Part shown: positions 16,346-24,737 of the stretch, piece by piece
Layout of the letters: each line of letters begins with the position of its first letter
How positions within the stretch are numbered: the stretch's first letter is position 1
Assembly (NCBI RefSeq): GCF_040546585.1
Contig: NZ_JBEPOC010000001.1
Coordinates: 3,410,001-3,474,000 of the forward strand
Length of the DNA stretch: 64,000 bases
Source of the DNA: Marmoricola sp. OAE513
GTDB lineage: Bacteria; Actinomycetota; Actinomycetes; Propionibacteriales; Nocardioidaceae
Direction: 5' to 3'
Notes under the pieces: model-generated
Database searches by the model: none
The model's input: the letters and a program-made list of their open reading frames with translations, nothing else
Told to the model about the DNA's origin: nothing
Program-made: the position numbers and the translations under genes

Positions 16346-18019
16346 TCAGTGCGGGTACAGCGGCAGGTCGGTGTCCGTCGGTTGCCGCACCACCATCTCG
16401 CTGACCAGCACGTGTCCGCGTTCGAGCTCGCCGGTGGCGGCGTCGACGAGCCGGTACTCCTGGGTGTCCTTCCCGAACGGCTGCGCCTCGAGGATCACCA
16501 CCCGGACGTCGCCGGGCTGGAAGTCGCACCGCTTCTGCAGCGCTTCGATCAGCTGCTCGTGGTGCATGTGCCCGTCGCCGAAGTTCCAGCCGAGCACGAC
16601 GCCGGCGAGGATCTCGCCGTCCATCACGAAGTAGTCCTCGTGCTCAGGTCCGCACGCCTGGGGGACCAGCGTCCAGAGCGCGCGCCCGTGCGTGTGGAAC
16701 CCCCGGAACGCGTAGCCCATGTGCAGCGGGATCAACGCTTCCTGCTCGGAGCCGTAGATCTTCGTGAGCTGCGCGTGCGGGAGCATCGCGACCTTCTCGA
16801 CCCGCTCCTCGATCCGCTCGAGCGCGTCGCCGCGGAAGCACCACGTGGTCGTCGCCCAGTTCCCGGCGTAGTAGCGCATCGCGGGAAGGAAGGACACCTT
16901 GTCCGGCCGCAGGTTGCCGATCACCACCGTGCCGAGCACGAGCACCATCAACCCGATCACCCACCCCGGCTCGGCGAGGTCGTTCACGTGCGCGGTGGGG
17001 TGCGCCAGGAACATCGTGACGATGCCCCAGATCATGAAGACGTTCCACTCCAGCGGCACGCCCATCGGGAAGCTCGAGATGATGTTGAGGTGGAAGCAGA
17101 TCATCACGATCGCGGCCACCGTCGTGAGCGTCCCGCCGTTGCTGACCAGCAGCACGATCGGCACCCCGAACTCCACCACGGTGCCGCCGTGGGCGAGTGC
17201 CCCCGACAACCGTGACGGCCGCAGGTCGGTCGGGTAGTCGCGGTGGAACTTCTCCCGCAGGTTCCCGATCCGAGTCATCGGCGAGTTGCTCATCATCGCC
17301 GCGACCACGAAAGGGAAGTGCTTGTTGATCTTGGAGGTGGCCGCACCCCACCAGATCGCGAACAGGACCAGCTTCGCGCCGATGACCTGGTCGCCGGCGA
17401 CGAACAGGTAGGTCACCGCGAGTGCGCCGTACACCTCACCCCGCGCGGCCAGGAAGATCGTCTTGTCGCGCAGACCGATCGCGAGCAGCAACCCCAGGAC
17501 GATCGCGACCTGCTCGCGGGGGAGCCCGCCGTACATCGCCCACGCCAACGTGCCGACCAGGCCGGCGTACAGGGCGACGTCGACCAGGCCGCGGTTGTCC
17601 CCACGGGTCAGCGGCACCTTGCCCGGCCACGGGGGCAGCCGGATCGTGCTTGGTCGCAGCCAGTACAGAAACGACCCGAGCGGCGGCAGGAAGCGCAGGT
17701 TCAGCGGGCCGAACCCGCAACCGAGACCGAGTACCTCGAACAGCATCGTCCAGAGCACGAACTTGTAGAACACGACCGGGTTCTCCCACCAGGAGGAGAA
17801 GTCGGTGAAGCCGTCGATCCCCGGCGTGCTCAGGACCAGGAGCCACCCGACCAGCACGTACAGCAGGATCTTCACGAAGTAGAAGATCACCATCACGTCC
17901 GGCGTACCGAAGCCGTGCCTGGCGAAGTGCTTGGCCATCGGCACGATGCGTTCGGCGCGCGGCTGGTTGCCCCAGACCTCGTGGTCGACGTCGGGCAGGT
18001 TGGGCTGGAGGAAACCCAT
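16346..18019 (-). CDS. DUF3556 integral membrane protein
   Basis: 557 aa starting MGFLQPNLPDVDHEVW at an ATG with AGGAGG 6 nt upstream. About ten hydrophobic segments fill residues 40-400, followed by a soluble C-terminal domain (GYAFRGFHTHGRALWTLVP, FGDGHMHHEQLIEALQ). This arrangement and the N-terminal PDVD motif match the DUF3556 family of mycobacteria and relatives, whose function is unknown. Length is typical. The histidine-rich motifs in the soluble part could bind a metal, which is inference. Confidence 0.82.
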   Translation of the reverse strand: MGFLQPNLPDVDHEVWGNQPRAERIVPMAKHFARHGFGTPDVMVIFYFVKILLYVLVGWLLVLSTPGIDGFTDFSSWWENPVVFYKFVLWTMLFEVLGLGCGFGPLNLRFLPPLGSFLYWLRPSTIRLPPWPGKVPLTRGDNRGLVDVALYAGLVGTLAWAMYGGLPREQVAIVLGLLLAIGLRDKTIFLAARGEVYGALAVTYLFVAGDQVIGAKLVLFAIWWGAATSKINKHFPFVVAAMMSNSPMTRIGNLREKFHRDYPTDLRPSRLSGALAHGGTVVEFGVPIVLLVSNGGTLTTVAAIVMICFHLNIISSFPMGVPLEWNVFMIWGIVTMFLAHPTAHVNDLAEPGWVIGLMVLVLGTVVIGNLRPDKVSFLPAMRYYAGNWATTTWCFRGDALERIEERVEKVAMLPHAQLTKIYGSEQEALIPLHMGYAFRGFHTHGRALWTLVPQACGPEHEDYFVMDGEILAGVVLGWNFGDGHMHHEQLIEALQKRCDFQPGDVRVVILEAQPFGKDTQEYRLVDAATGELERGHVLVSEMVVRQPTDTDLPLYPH

Positions 18020-18091
18020 GAAGCCTCCTAGGGCACGGCCGGTGAGCAGTGCCTGGCACCGTAGCGCCCGCGCAGCAGTTCTGGGGAGGGT

Positions 18092-18458
18092 TCAGCCGTT
18101 GCTCGGTGCCGACCACTTCACGTGCGGGCTCTTCAGGAACGCACCCGTGCGCGCCTCCTCCTCGAGCGCCCGGACAACCGCCTCGGCCTCCGCCACGGTG
18201 CGCACCCGCACCCGGCGCACGACCCGGCGCCGACCGCGATCCTCCCGCACGACCCCCGACCGACCAACCGTCGCCGCGGCGGCGCCGCGAGCTCGTCAGC
18301 AGCTTGAGGATCGGATCGAAGACGAACGCGTCCAGCGGGTCGCTGCCCGGGCCGGCTCCGCGCACGGAGTCGCCGTCGCGCACGACCGTGATGGCGTAGC
18401 GCTTGCCGTCGACATCGACGTCCTTGTCGTACCTGCCGTCGTCGAGTCGCTCGTCCAC
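18092..18458 (-). pseudogene. Conserved hypothetical gene with an apparent +1 frameshift
   Basis: From a GTG at 18458 (AGGA about 10 nt upstream) the frame encodes a well-formed start (VDERLDDGRYDKDVDVDGKR, ending DPLDAFVFDPILKLLT). Past about 18300 that frame turns into implausible Arg/Gly-rich sequence. A second frame then encodes a natural-looking C-terminus (TVAEAEAVVRALEEEARTG, then KSPHVKWSAPSNG) and stops at 18092. The whole span is 367 nt, one more than a multiple of three, which fits a single extra base between about 18240 and 18298. It may be a real mutation, a sequencing error or a programmed shift. I recognise no family. Confidence 0.55.
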
Positions 18459-18524
18459 GCCTTGTTTCCTACCACGGGACGAATCAGGTGCGTCGTGGCC
18501 GCGGAGCCTGGGTAGGACCAGGTC

Positions 18525-18881
18525 ATGGCCCGCTACGAAGTCAACGACGCCGCGGTCGCTAAGGCGCGAGACCTGATCGATGCGCACCAGTACGTCCTGG
18601 AGAGCGACTGGGGGTTGGTCGCCCCGAACGCCGAGGACGGCAACCGGTTCCTCGCCCGGCACACCTGGGACGAGTACGCCGCCTGGCACCTGGGCCTCAC
18701 CGTGGGGGCCAGCGACGACACCAAGGCGCGGCACGCGTTCGTGTACGGCGACCTGCGCCGGGTCCACCGCTCCGGGCTGATCGCGTGCGTCTACCGGGCC
18801 GCGGAGTGGCGGCACAAGAAGGTCGAGATCGCGGCCCACGAGCTGCTCCAACGACTCGACAGGACTGCCGGTATCGAGTGA
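18525..18881 (+). CDS. Conserved hypothetical protein, 118 aa
   Basis: Begins MARYEVNDAAVAKARDLIDA and contains the well-ordered blocks RHTWDEYAAWHLGL, KARHAFVYGDLRRVHRSGLI and AAEWRHKKVEIAAHELLQRL. I recognise this as a widespread actinobacterial hypothetical protein of this size. No function is known to me. The histidine/tryptophan-rich motifs suggest a folded, possibly ligand-binding domain. It is divergent from the frameshifted gene 66 nt upstream. Confidence 0.72.
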   Translation: MARYEVNDAAVAKARDLIDAHQYVLESDWGLVAPNAEDGNRFLARHTWDEYAAWHLGLTVGASDDTKARHAFVYGDLRRVHRSGLIACVYRAAEWRHKKVEIAAHELLQRLDRTAGIE

Positions 18882-18983
18882 AACGGGTCCCGCCATACCC
18901 GTAACGCCACGCGTTCTCGCTAGTTAGGTCAGCAACGTGCCACTCACCGGCACGTCTCGGGGGCCTACCCGAAGGAGCAGCGC

Positions 18984-20462
18984 GTGCTGATCAAGGGACG
19001 ACGGACCTCAGCGGCGCTCGTCGCGGTCGTGGCGGCGGCGCTGCTGGTCACGGCGTGCGGCTCGCGGGTTTCCCCGGAGAAGGCACGTGCGATGCACCAG
19101 GATCTTGCCGACCTGGCTCGCGGCGACGCCCCGGCGGGCGACACCGTCGTACCCAGCGGCGACCAGCCGGTCGCCACCGGCGAGACCGGTACGACGCTCG
19201 ACCCGGACGCTCCCGCTGACGGTCCGGCGACCCCCGGTGGGATCGATCCCTCGGACGGCGACGGGGTTGCTCCGCCGACCGGGACCGGCGTGAACGCGCC
19301 GACCGGAGCCGGCCGGGCAGGGCCCTGCGACGGACTGAAGAACCAGACCGGCGTCACCGACAAGGAGATCGTGCTCGCCAACGCCTCCGACCTCAGCGGT
19401 CCGGTCCCCGGTCTGTTCGCCGCGGCGCGTGACGGCGTCCGCGCGTACATCGCCTACTTCAACGCGACCAGCAAGCTCTGCGGCCGGTCGCTGCGCCTGG
19501 TCGAGTACGACAGTCGCACCGACGCGACGGGCGACACCGTCGCCTACGAGAAAGCGTGCTCGGAGGCCTTCGCCGTGATCGGGTCTGTCTCGATCCTGGA
19601 CTCCGGCGGCGCGTCGACCGCACAGCGCTGCGGCATCCCCGACCTGCGCTCGGTGTCGCTGTCGAACGAGCGGGTGCGCTGCAACGTCTGCTACCCGATG
19701 CAGAGCTCGCGGACCGGCTACATCGGCATCGGCCCCTACGTGCAGATGCGCAAGGAGAACAAGGCGGCGAGCGAGAACGCGGCCTTCCTGTACCTCAACA
19801 CCGGCGGCTCGCCGGTCCTCGCGCAGGGCTACGCCCAGGTCGCGAAGGCCGCCGGCTGGAAGGTGAAGATGATCCAGGGCATCGACACCGCTGACTTCAA
19901 CTACGGCCCGTACGTCCAGCGGATGAAGGGTCTGGGCATCAAGTACGTGCACTTCGTCTCCGCCACGCCGCAGGCCATCCGCCTGGCCCGCGCGATGCGC
20001 GATGCCGGCTTCACGCCGGAGATCTACCAGCTCTCGCAGACGCAGTACACGCGCGAGTACACCGAGGGCGTCGGCGCGAACGGCGACGGTTCGCTGATCT
20101 CGCTGCCGCACGGCATGTTCAACCAGCCCAACGCCGAGATGAAGCTGTACCTGACCTGGTTGCAGCAGGTCCGTCCCGGTGCCGACCCGAGCAGCTTCGG
20201 GGTGTTCGCCTGGTCGGCGATGCGCATGTTCATCGAGAACGCCTCGCAGCTCGGCGGGAAGCTCACCCGCGCGTCCCTGCTGAAGGAGGTGCGCAAGGAG
20301 CGGAAGTGGACCGCCAACGGCATGCACCTCAACATGGACGTCGGCGGCAAGACGACCTACACCTGCGCCTACCTGACCCGGCTCTCGGGAGGCACGTGGC
20401 GGCACGCGCCGAAGTCCCAGGTGTGCGGGCGGTTGATCAAGACGTCCTTCGCCGACGACTGA
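18984..20462 (+). CDS. Orphan solute-binding lipoprotein (Peripla_BP_6, branched-chain amino acid type)
   Basis: 492 aa from a GTG preceded by GAAGGAG. A basic n-region and hydrophobic helix end in a lipobox (LVTAC, Cys25). A Pro/Gly/Asp-rich, low-complexity linker runs to about residue 115. The type I periplasmic-binding fold follows (EIVLANASDLSGPVPGLFAA). No permease or ATPase gene lies nearby. A paralogue of the same layout is at 48017-49471. Several cysteines (KACSEAF, RCGIPD, RCNVCYP) are shared with it and may form disulfides. Ligand unknown. The gene lies just upstream of the first B12 riboswitch but is not obviously part of that unit. Confidence 0.82.
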   Translation: MLIKGRRTSAALVAVVAAALLVTACGSRVSPEKARAMHQDLADLARGDAPAGDTVVPSGDQPVATGETGTTLDPDAPADGPATPGGIDPSDGDGVAPPTGTGVNAPTGAGRAGPCDGLKNQTGVTDKEIVLANASDLSGPVPGLFAAARDGVRAYIAYFNATSKLCGRSLRLVEYDSRTDATGDTVAYEKACSEAFAVIGSVSILDSGGASTAQRCGIPDLRSVSLSNERVRCNVCYPMQSSRTGYIGIGPYVQMRKENKAASENAAFLYLNTGGSPVLAQGYAQVAKAAGWKVKMIQGIDTADFNYGPYVQRMKGLGIKYVHFVSATPQAIRLARAMRDAGFTPEIYQLSQTQYTREYTEGVGANGDGSLISLPHGMFNQPNAEMKLYLTWLQQVRPGADPSSFGVFAWSAMRMFIENASQLGGKLTRASLLKEVRKERKWTANGMHLNMDVGGKTTYTCAYLTRLSGGTWRHAPKSQVCGRLIKTSFADD

Positions 20463-20494
20463 CCTGACCTGTCGGTGCCGCCGACGGCCGGGGT

Positions 20495-20735
20495 AGGCTC
20501 ACCGCGCCAGTCGTACTCCACACGTGGGGTCAGGGAACCCGGTGAGAATCCGGGACTGACGCGCAGCGGTGAGGGTGACGGGCGGAGCGCGCGGGAGACC
20601 GCAGCCACTGGAGCCTGGCTCCGGGAAGGTGCTCCGTACCGGTTGATCCCGAGTCCGAAGACCTGCTGGCCCTAACGGCAATCGCCGTCAGGTCGTACGT
20701 GACTCCGCGCAAGAGTCCTGGCCAGTGAGGTAGTA
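20495..20735 (+). promoter_or_regulatory. Cobalamin riboswitch 1 (upstream of cobG)
   Basis: The aptamer core reads GGGAACCCGGTGAGAATCC (20533-20551), then ACTGACGCGCAGCGGTGA (about 20555-20572), and the 3' conserved segment AGTCCGAAGACCTGC (about 20652-20666). Downstream, two small hairpins (ACGGC/GCCGT and GACTC/GAGTC) precede a GTGAGG ribosome-binding site just before the GTG at 20740. This suggests control of translation initiation in response to adenosylcobalamin. The outer boundaries are approximate. Confidence 0.88.
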
Positions 20736-20739
20736 CCCG

Positions 20740-21579
20740 GTGTCAGCAATTCGTCGACGCAGTGACCTCTGCCCAGGCGCGCTCCGGCCGTGGCTGGCCG
20801 AGGACGGTCTGCTGGTCCGGCTCCGGCTGATCGGCGGTCAGGTGTCCGCAGCGTCCCTGCTCGCCCTGGTCGAGGCCGCCGAGAGGTACGGCGACGGTCG
20901 GGTGCACCTGACCTCCCGCGCCAACCTGCAGGTGCGCGCTTTCCCCGGCGACGACGGTGCGCTGACGCCCGAGGCGTTGGCGGCGTTGGAGGCGACCGGC
21001 CTGCTCCCGACGCGCACGCACGAGCTGGTCCGCAACGTGCTGGTCTCGCCGCAGACCGGCCTGTCTGAAGGACGTGCCGACCTGGGCCCCGTCGCCGCCG
21101 AGCTGGACGCGGCCGTCTGCGAGGACCCGACGCTCGCCGACCTGTCGGGGCGCTTCCTGTTCGTGCTCGACGACGGACGTGGCGACCTCGTCGGGCGCTC
21201 GTGCGACCTCGGACTGGTGGTCCTCGACGACACGACGGCGCAGCTCCGCGTCGGCGAGGCGTGGGGTCCGGTACTCCCGCTCGACGAGGCAGCGGTCGGT
21301 CTGGCCTGGCTCGCCCGCGAGTTCGCCGTACGCCGGGGGAGCGGTCCCGAAGCGCCCTGGCACGTCGTCGAGCTGGCCGAGCCGTTGACTAGCCCCGACG
21401 CACCCGACCCACGCCTGCCCGCACCGCTCGCGCCCCTCCCGTACGGCGAGGTCGCGGGCGGTGAGCACGTCGCGGCCGAGGTCCTCGACCGAGCCGCCGT
21501 CGAGGCTCTGGCCGCCCGCTCCGACCACCTGATCGTCACGCCGTGGCACGGCGTTCTCGTCCCCCAGGAGACCCGATGA
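20740..21579 (+). CDS. cobG: CobG-like precorrin-3B synthase, short form
   Basis: 279 aa from a GTG. It is related to the nitrite/sulfite reductase ferredoxin-like half-domains: GDGRVHLTSRANLQVRAF (residues 50-68) is the siroheme-binding-type strand pair, and GRFLFVLDDGRGDLVG recalls the CobG second half. CobG uses O2 to convert precorrin-3A to precorrin-3B. Classical CobG is over 400 aa and carries a [4Fe-4S] cluster with a C-terminal C-x3-C; here only three scattered cysteines remain and no such motif is seen. Context (riboswitch, cobH 4-nt overlap) supports a role in the pathway. Confidence 0.72.
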   Translation: MSAIRRRSDLCPGALRPWLAEDGLLVRLRLIGGQVSAASLLALVEAAERYGDGRVHLTSRANLQVRAFPGDDGALTPEALAALEATGLLPTRTHELVRNVLVSPQTGLSEGRADLGPVAAELDAAVCEDPTLADLSGRFLFVLDDGRGDLVGRSCDLGLVVLDDTTAQLRVGEAWGPVLPLDEAAVGLAWLAREFAVRRGSGPEAPWHVVELAEPLTSPDAPDPRLPAPLAPLPYGEVAGGEHVAAEVLDRAAVEALAARSDHLIVTPWHGVLVPQETR

Positions 21580-22247
21580 CCCAGCTCGACCTGCGACGTC
21601 CGCCCCGCGCCTACGAGTACGTCGACAGCGGCCCGGCGATCTACGTCGACTCGTTCGCGACCATCCGGCGCGAGGCCGACCTGACCGGTGTCCCGGCCGA
21701 CGCGGAGAAGCTCGCCGTCCGGATGATCCACGGCAGCGGGCAGGTGGACCTCGCCCGCGACCTGGTCGTGCACCCGCAGATGGTGAGCGCCTCGCGCGCT
21801 GCGCTGGAGGCGGGTGCGCCGATCCTCTGCGACGCGACGATGGTCGCGACCGGCGTCACCCGGGCCCGGCTGCCGAAGGACAACGACGTCCTCTGCTTCC
21901 TCAACGATCCGCGCGTCCCCGGGCTGGCGCAGGACTGGGCGACCACCCGGACCGCCGCGGCCGTGTCACTCTGGGAGCCCGTGCTCGACGGCGCGCTCGT
22001 CGCGATCGGCAACGCCCCGACGGCGCTGTTCCACCTGCTCGAGATGATCCTCGCCGGGGGTCCGCGCCCGGCAGCGGTCGTCGGGTGCCCGGTCGGCTTC
22101 ATCGGCGCTGCGGAGTCCAAACAGGCGCTGATCGATTTCCGTGACGAGCACGGCATCGACCTGCCGTACGTGACGGTGACCGGCCGACGAGGTGGTTCGG
22201 CGATGACGTCCTCGGCGCTCAACGCCCTGGCCCAGGAGCGCGAATGA
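21576..22247 (+). CDS. cobH: Precorrin-8X methylmutase
   Basis: 223 aa from the ATG at 21576, overlapping the stop of cobG by 4 nt. Family motifs: YEYVDSGPAIYVDSFATIR, the catalytic histidine in RMIHGSGQVD, and GAPILCDATMVATGV. The C-terminal VVGCPVGFIGAAESKQAL is also diagnostic. The enzyme moves the C-11 methyl group to C-12, forming hydrogenobyrinic acid in the aerobic pathway. Length is typical (about 210-220 aa). The ATGA overlap with the next gene shows a tightly coupled operon. Confidence 0.93.
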   Translation: MTQLDLRRPPRAYEYVDSGPAIYVDSFATIRREADLTGVPADAEKLAVRMIHGSGQVDLARDLVVHPQMVSASRAALEAGAPILCDATMVATGVTRARLPKDNDVLCFLNDPRVPGLAQDWATTRTAAAVSLWEPVLDGALVAIGNAPTALFHLLEMILAGGPRPAAVVGCPVGFIGAAESKQALIDFRDEHGIDLPYVTVTGRRGGSAMTSSALNALAQERE

Positions 22248-23878
22248 CCGGGCGCTTCCACGTCGTCGGCATCGGCCCCGGGGACCCCGAGCTGATCACC
22301 CGCAAGGCCGAGCGGCTGATCACCGCCGCGCCGGTCGTCGCCTACCACGCCGGAGTGCGGAAGTCCTCGCACGCTCGGCGGATCGCGGCCGACCTGATCC
22401 CGGCCGACGCGATCGAGGAGGAGCTGCGCTACCCGGTCACCACCGGCAGCACCGACCACCCCGGCGGGTACGTCGGCGCGCTCGCCGACTTCTACGACGA
22501 GTGTGAGACCCGGCTCGCGGCCCATCTCGACGCCGGACGGGACGTCGTGCTGCTGGCCGAGGGGGACCCGCTCTTCTACGGCTCGTCGATGTACCTGCTC
22601 GACCGGTTCCGCGACCGGTTCGACGTCGAGGTCGTCCCCGGCGTCCCGGCGTTCGCGGCCGCGACGGCCACCGTGCCCGCACCGCTGGTCCGGCAGAACG
22701 ACGTGCTCACGGTGCTGCCCGGCACGCTGCCCGAGCCCGAGCTCGCCCGGCGCCTGGCCGACACCGACGCCGCCGTGATCATGAAGCTCGGGCGGACGTT
22801 CCCGGCCGTGCTCAGCGCGCTCGAGCAGGCCGGTCGCCTCGACGGAGCCCTGTACGTCGAGCGCGCCTCTCAGCCCGAGGAGCGCTGGATCCCGGTGGCG
22901 GAGGTCGATCCCGCTTCGGTGCCGTACTTCTCGCTGATCGTGGTGCCGGGTGACTCCGCACGGGAGTCCTCCGCGGCCCGGTTGCGTACCGGCGCCAGGT
23001 CGGTCGAGCATGGTCGAGACGAGGATCTCTACTGCGCTCGATCAACCGGGGTGGCCCGATTGCGCACCGGCGCCAGGTCGGTCGAGCGTAGTCGAGACCA
23101 GGATCTCGACTGCGCTCGATCAACCGGGGGTAGCGCGCCGTCCGCCGCCGGGGGCGAGCTCCTCGTCGTGGGTCTCGGACCCGGCCCCGACGCCTGGCTC
23201 ACCCCCGAGGTCACCGCTGCGCTCGCCGCTGTCGACCACGTTGTCGGCTACGGCCCGTACGTCGAGCGCGTCCCGCAGCGCGTCGGGCTGACCCGGCACG
23301 CGTCGGGCAACACCGTCGAGGTCGACCGCGCCCGGTTCGCGCTCGACCTGGCGCTGGCCGGTGAGAAGGTCGCCGTCGTCTCCGGCGGCGACGCGGGAGT
23401 GTTCGGGATGGCGGCGGCCGTGTTCGAGGCGGCCGAGGACCCGGCGTACGAGGGTGTCGCGGTGCGCGTGCTCCCCGGCGTCAGCGCCGTCCAGGCAGTC
23501 GCCGCGAAGGCGGGTGCCCCGATCGGCGCGGACTTCGCCGTGGTCTCGCTCTCGGACCGCCTGAAGCCGTGGTCGGTCGTCGAACGACGCCTGCGTGCGA
23601 TCGCGGAGGCCGACCTGGTGCTGGCGATCTACAACCCGGCGTCGCGCTCGCGCACCGAGCAGGTCGCCACCGCCCAGGACCTGTTGCTCGAGCACCGCAA
23701 GCCCGACACGGTCGTGGTCGTCGGCCGCGACGTCGGACGGGCCGAGGAGTCGGTCACGGTCACCACGCTCGCCGAGCTGGACCCGGCGAGCATCGACATG
23801 AAGTGCCTGCTGATCATCGGCGCCGAGAGCACGCGTGTCAGCCCGGCCGGGGTGTGGACGCCGAGGTACGTCCGGTGA
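22244..23878 (+). CDS. cobIJ: Fused precorrin-2 C20-methyltransferase / precorrin-3B C17-methyltransferase
   Basis: 544 aa. Residues 1-about 240 are CobI (FHVVGIGPGDPELITRKAER, LLAEGDPLFYGSS, VEVVPGVPAF). Residues from about 304 are CobJ (LLVVGLGPGPDAWLTPEV, VVSGGDAGVFGMAA, DLVLAIYNPASRSR). Both are SAM-dependent class III methyltransferases. CobI-CobJ fusions are known in actinobacteria. Unusual here is the junction (residues 246-298): a 26-codon unit repeated twice at the DNA level (22981-23058 and 23059-23136), rich in Arg and with palindromic GTCGAG elements. The domains on both sides are intact, so the repeat seems tolerated as a linker. Confidence 0.92.
   Translation: MTGRFHVVGIGPGDPELITRKAERLITAAPVVAYHAGVRKSSHARRIAADLIPADAIEEELRYPVTTGSTDHPGGYVGALADFYDECETRLAAHLDAGRDVVLLAEGDPLFYGSSMYLLDRFRDRFDVEVVPGVPAFAAATATVPAPLVRQNDVLTVLPGTLPEPELARRLADTDAAVIMKLGRTFPAVLSALEQAGRLDGALYVERASQPEERWIPVAEVDPASVPYFSLIVVPGDSARESSAARLRTGARSVEHGRDEDLYCARSTGVARLRTGARSVERSRDQDLDCARSTGGSAPSAAGGELLVVGLGPGPDAWLTPEVTAALAAVDHVVGYGPYVERVPQRVGLTRHASGNTVEVDRARFALDLALAGEKVAVVSGGDAGVFGMAAAVFEAAEDPAYEGVAVRVLPGVSAVQAVAAKAGAPIGADFAVVSLSDRLKPWSVVERRLRAIAEADLVLAIYNPASRSRTEQVATAQDLLLEHRKPDTVVVVGRDVGRAEESVTVTTLAELDPASIDMKCLLIIGAESTRVSPAGVWTPRYVR
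22981..23136 (+). repeat. In-frame 78-bp tandem duplication of a palindromic repeat inside cobIJ
   Basis: Two copies 78 bp apart, differing at a few positions. Each contains GGTCGAGCGTAGTCGAGACC-like and CTGCGCTCGATCAACCGG elements. These are dispersed elements of a kind also seen at 59170-59245. The period is a multiple of three, so the reading frame of cobIJ is kept. Confidence 0.85.
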
Positions 23879-24642
23879 CGGTGCACTTCGTGGGGGCAGG
23901 GCCGGGAGCCGCCGACCTGCTCACCGTGCGCGCGACCCGCCTGCTCGCCGCGGCTGACGTCGTCCTCTACCCGGGTACCTACCTCGACCCCGACGTGCTG
24001 ACCCACGTCAGTCCGACGGCCGAGCTCATCGACACCCAGGACCTCGACCTGGACCAGATCACCGAGCACCTGGCCGCCGCGCATGCCGCCGGCAAGGACG
24101 TCGTCAGGCTCGCTTCCGGCGACCTGTCGGTGTACTCGGCACTGGCCGAGCAGACCCGCCGTCTCGACGCCGCCGGGGTCCCGTGGGACGTCACCCCCGG
24201 CGTTCCGGCGTACGCCGCCGCCGCTGCGGTTCTCGGCCGCGAGCTCACCGTGCCGCTGGTGGCCCAGTCGGTCGTGCTGACCCGCGCGCAGGCACGCTCG
24301 ACCGCAATGCCCGAGACCGAGTCGCTCGCGGCCTTCGCCGCGACCGGAGCCACCCTGGTGCTGCACCTCGCGATCACCCGGATTGGCGCGCTGATGACCG
24401 ACCTCGCCCCCGAGTACGGGGATGACTGCCCGGTCGCGGTCGTGTACCGGGCGAGCCAGCCGGACGAGCTCGTCCTGCGCGGCACCGTCGGCACGATCGC
24501 CGTCGCCGTCGCGCAAGCCGGGCTCAAGCAGGCTGCCGTGATCCTGGTCGGACGGGCTCTGGAGCCCGAGCGCGGCGGCGAGTCCTACCTGTACGACGTC
24601 GCCCGCGACCGGTCGGTGAAGGCCCGCCCTCCCGTTGGTTGA
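23875..24642 (+). CDS. cobM: Precorrin-4 C11-methyltransferase
   Basis: 255 aa from a GTG overlapping the cobIJ stop by 4 nt. Class III methyltransferase motifs: VHFVGAGPGAADLLTVRATR, VVRLASGDLSVYSALAEQ and VTPGVPAYAAAAAVLGRELT. The family-specific C-terminal block is CPVAVVYRASQPDELVLRGT. It methylates C-11 of precorrin-4 to give precorrin-5. Length is normal. It is the last gene of the riboswitch-1 unit and is followed by a repeat-made hairpin facing convergent cobL. Confidence 0.93.
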   Translation: MTVHFVGAGPGAADLLTVRATRLLAAADVVLYPGTYLDPDVLTHVSPTAELIDTQDLDLDQITEHLAAAHAAGKDVVRLASGDLSVYSALAEQTRRLDAAGVPWDVTPGVPAYAAAAAVLGRELTVPLVAQSVVLTRAQARSTAMPETESLAAFAATGATLVLHLAITRIGALMTDLAPEYGDDCPVAVVYRASQPDELVLRGTVGTIAVAVAQAGLKQAAVILVGRALEPERGGESYLYDVARDRSVKARPPVG

Positions 24643-24737
24643 GGTGCGAGCGCTCTGGCGCTCGCCTCGAAACCCGGTGACCTTCGCGCAGTCCCTCGCC
24701 AGATTTCGAGGCACCCGCTAGCGCGGCTGCACCTCAA
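24637..24737. repeat. Inverted pair of dispersed repeats between cobM and cobL
   Basis: A copy reading GGTTGAGGTGCG...CTCGAAAC (24637-24673) faces an inverted copy reading ATTTCGAGGC...CACCTCAATC (24702-24739). Together they can form a long hairpin between two convergent genes and may act as a bidirectional terminator. Single-orientation copies of the same element lie inside the chelatase gene at 27328-27414. Confidence 0.75.

Noticed and set aside
17436-18896. A 486-codon minus-strand frame spanning the DUF3556 start
   Set aside because: Only its stretch before about 18300 has coding character and that belongs to the frameshifted gene; the rest is a shadow of the DUF3556 gene.
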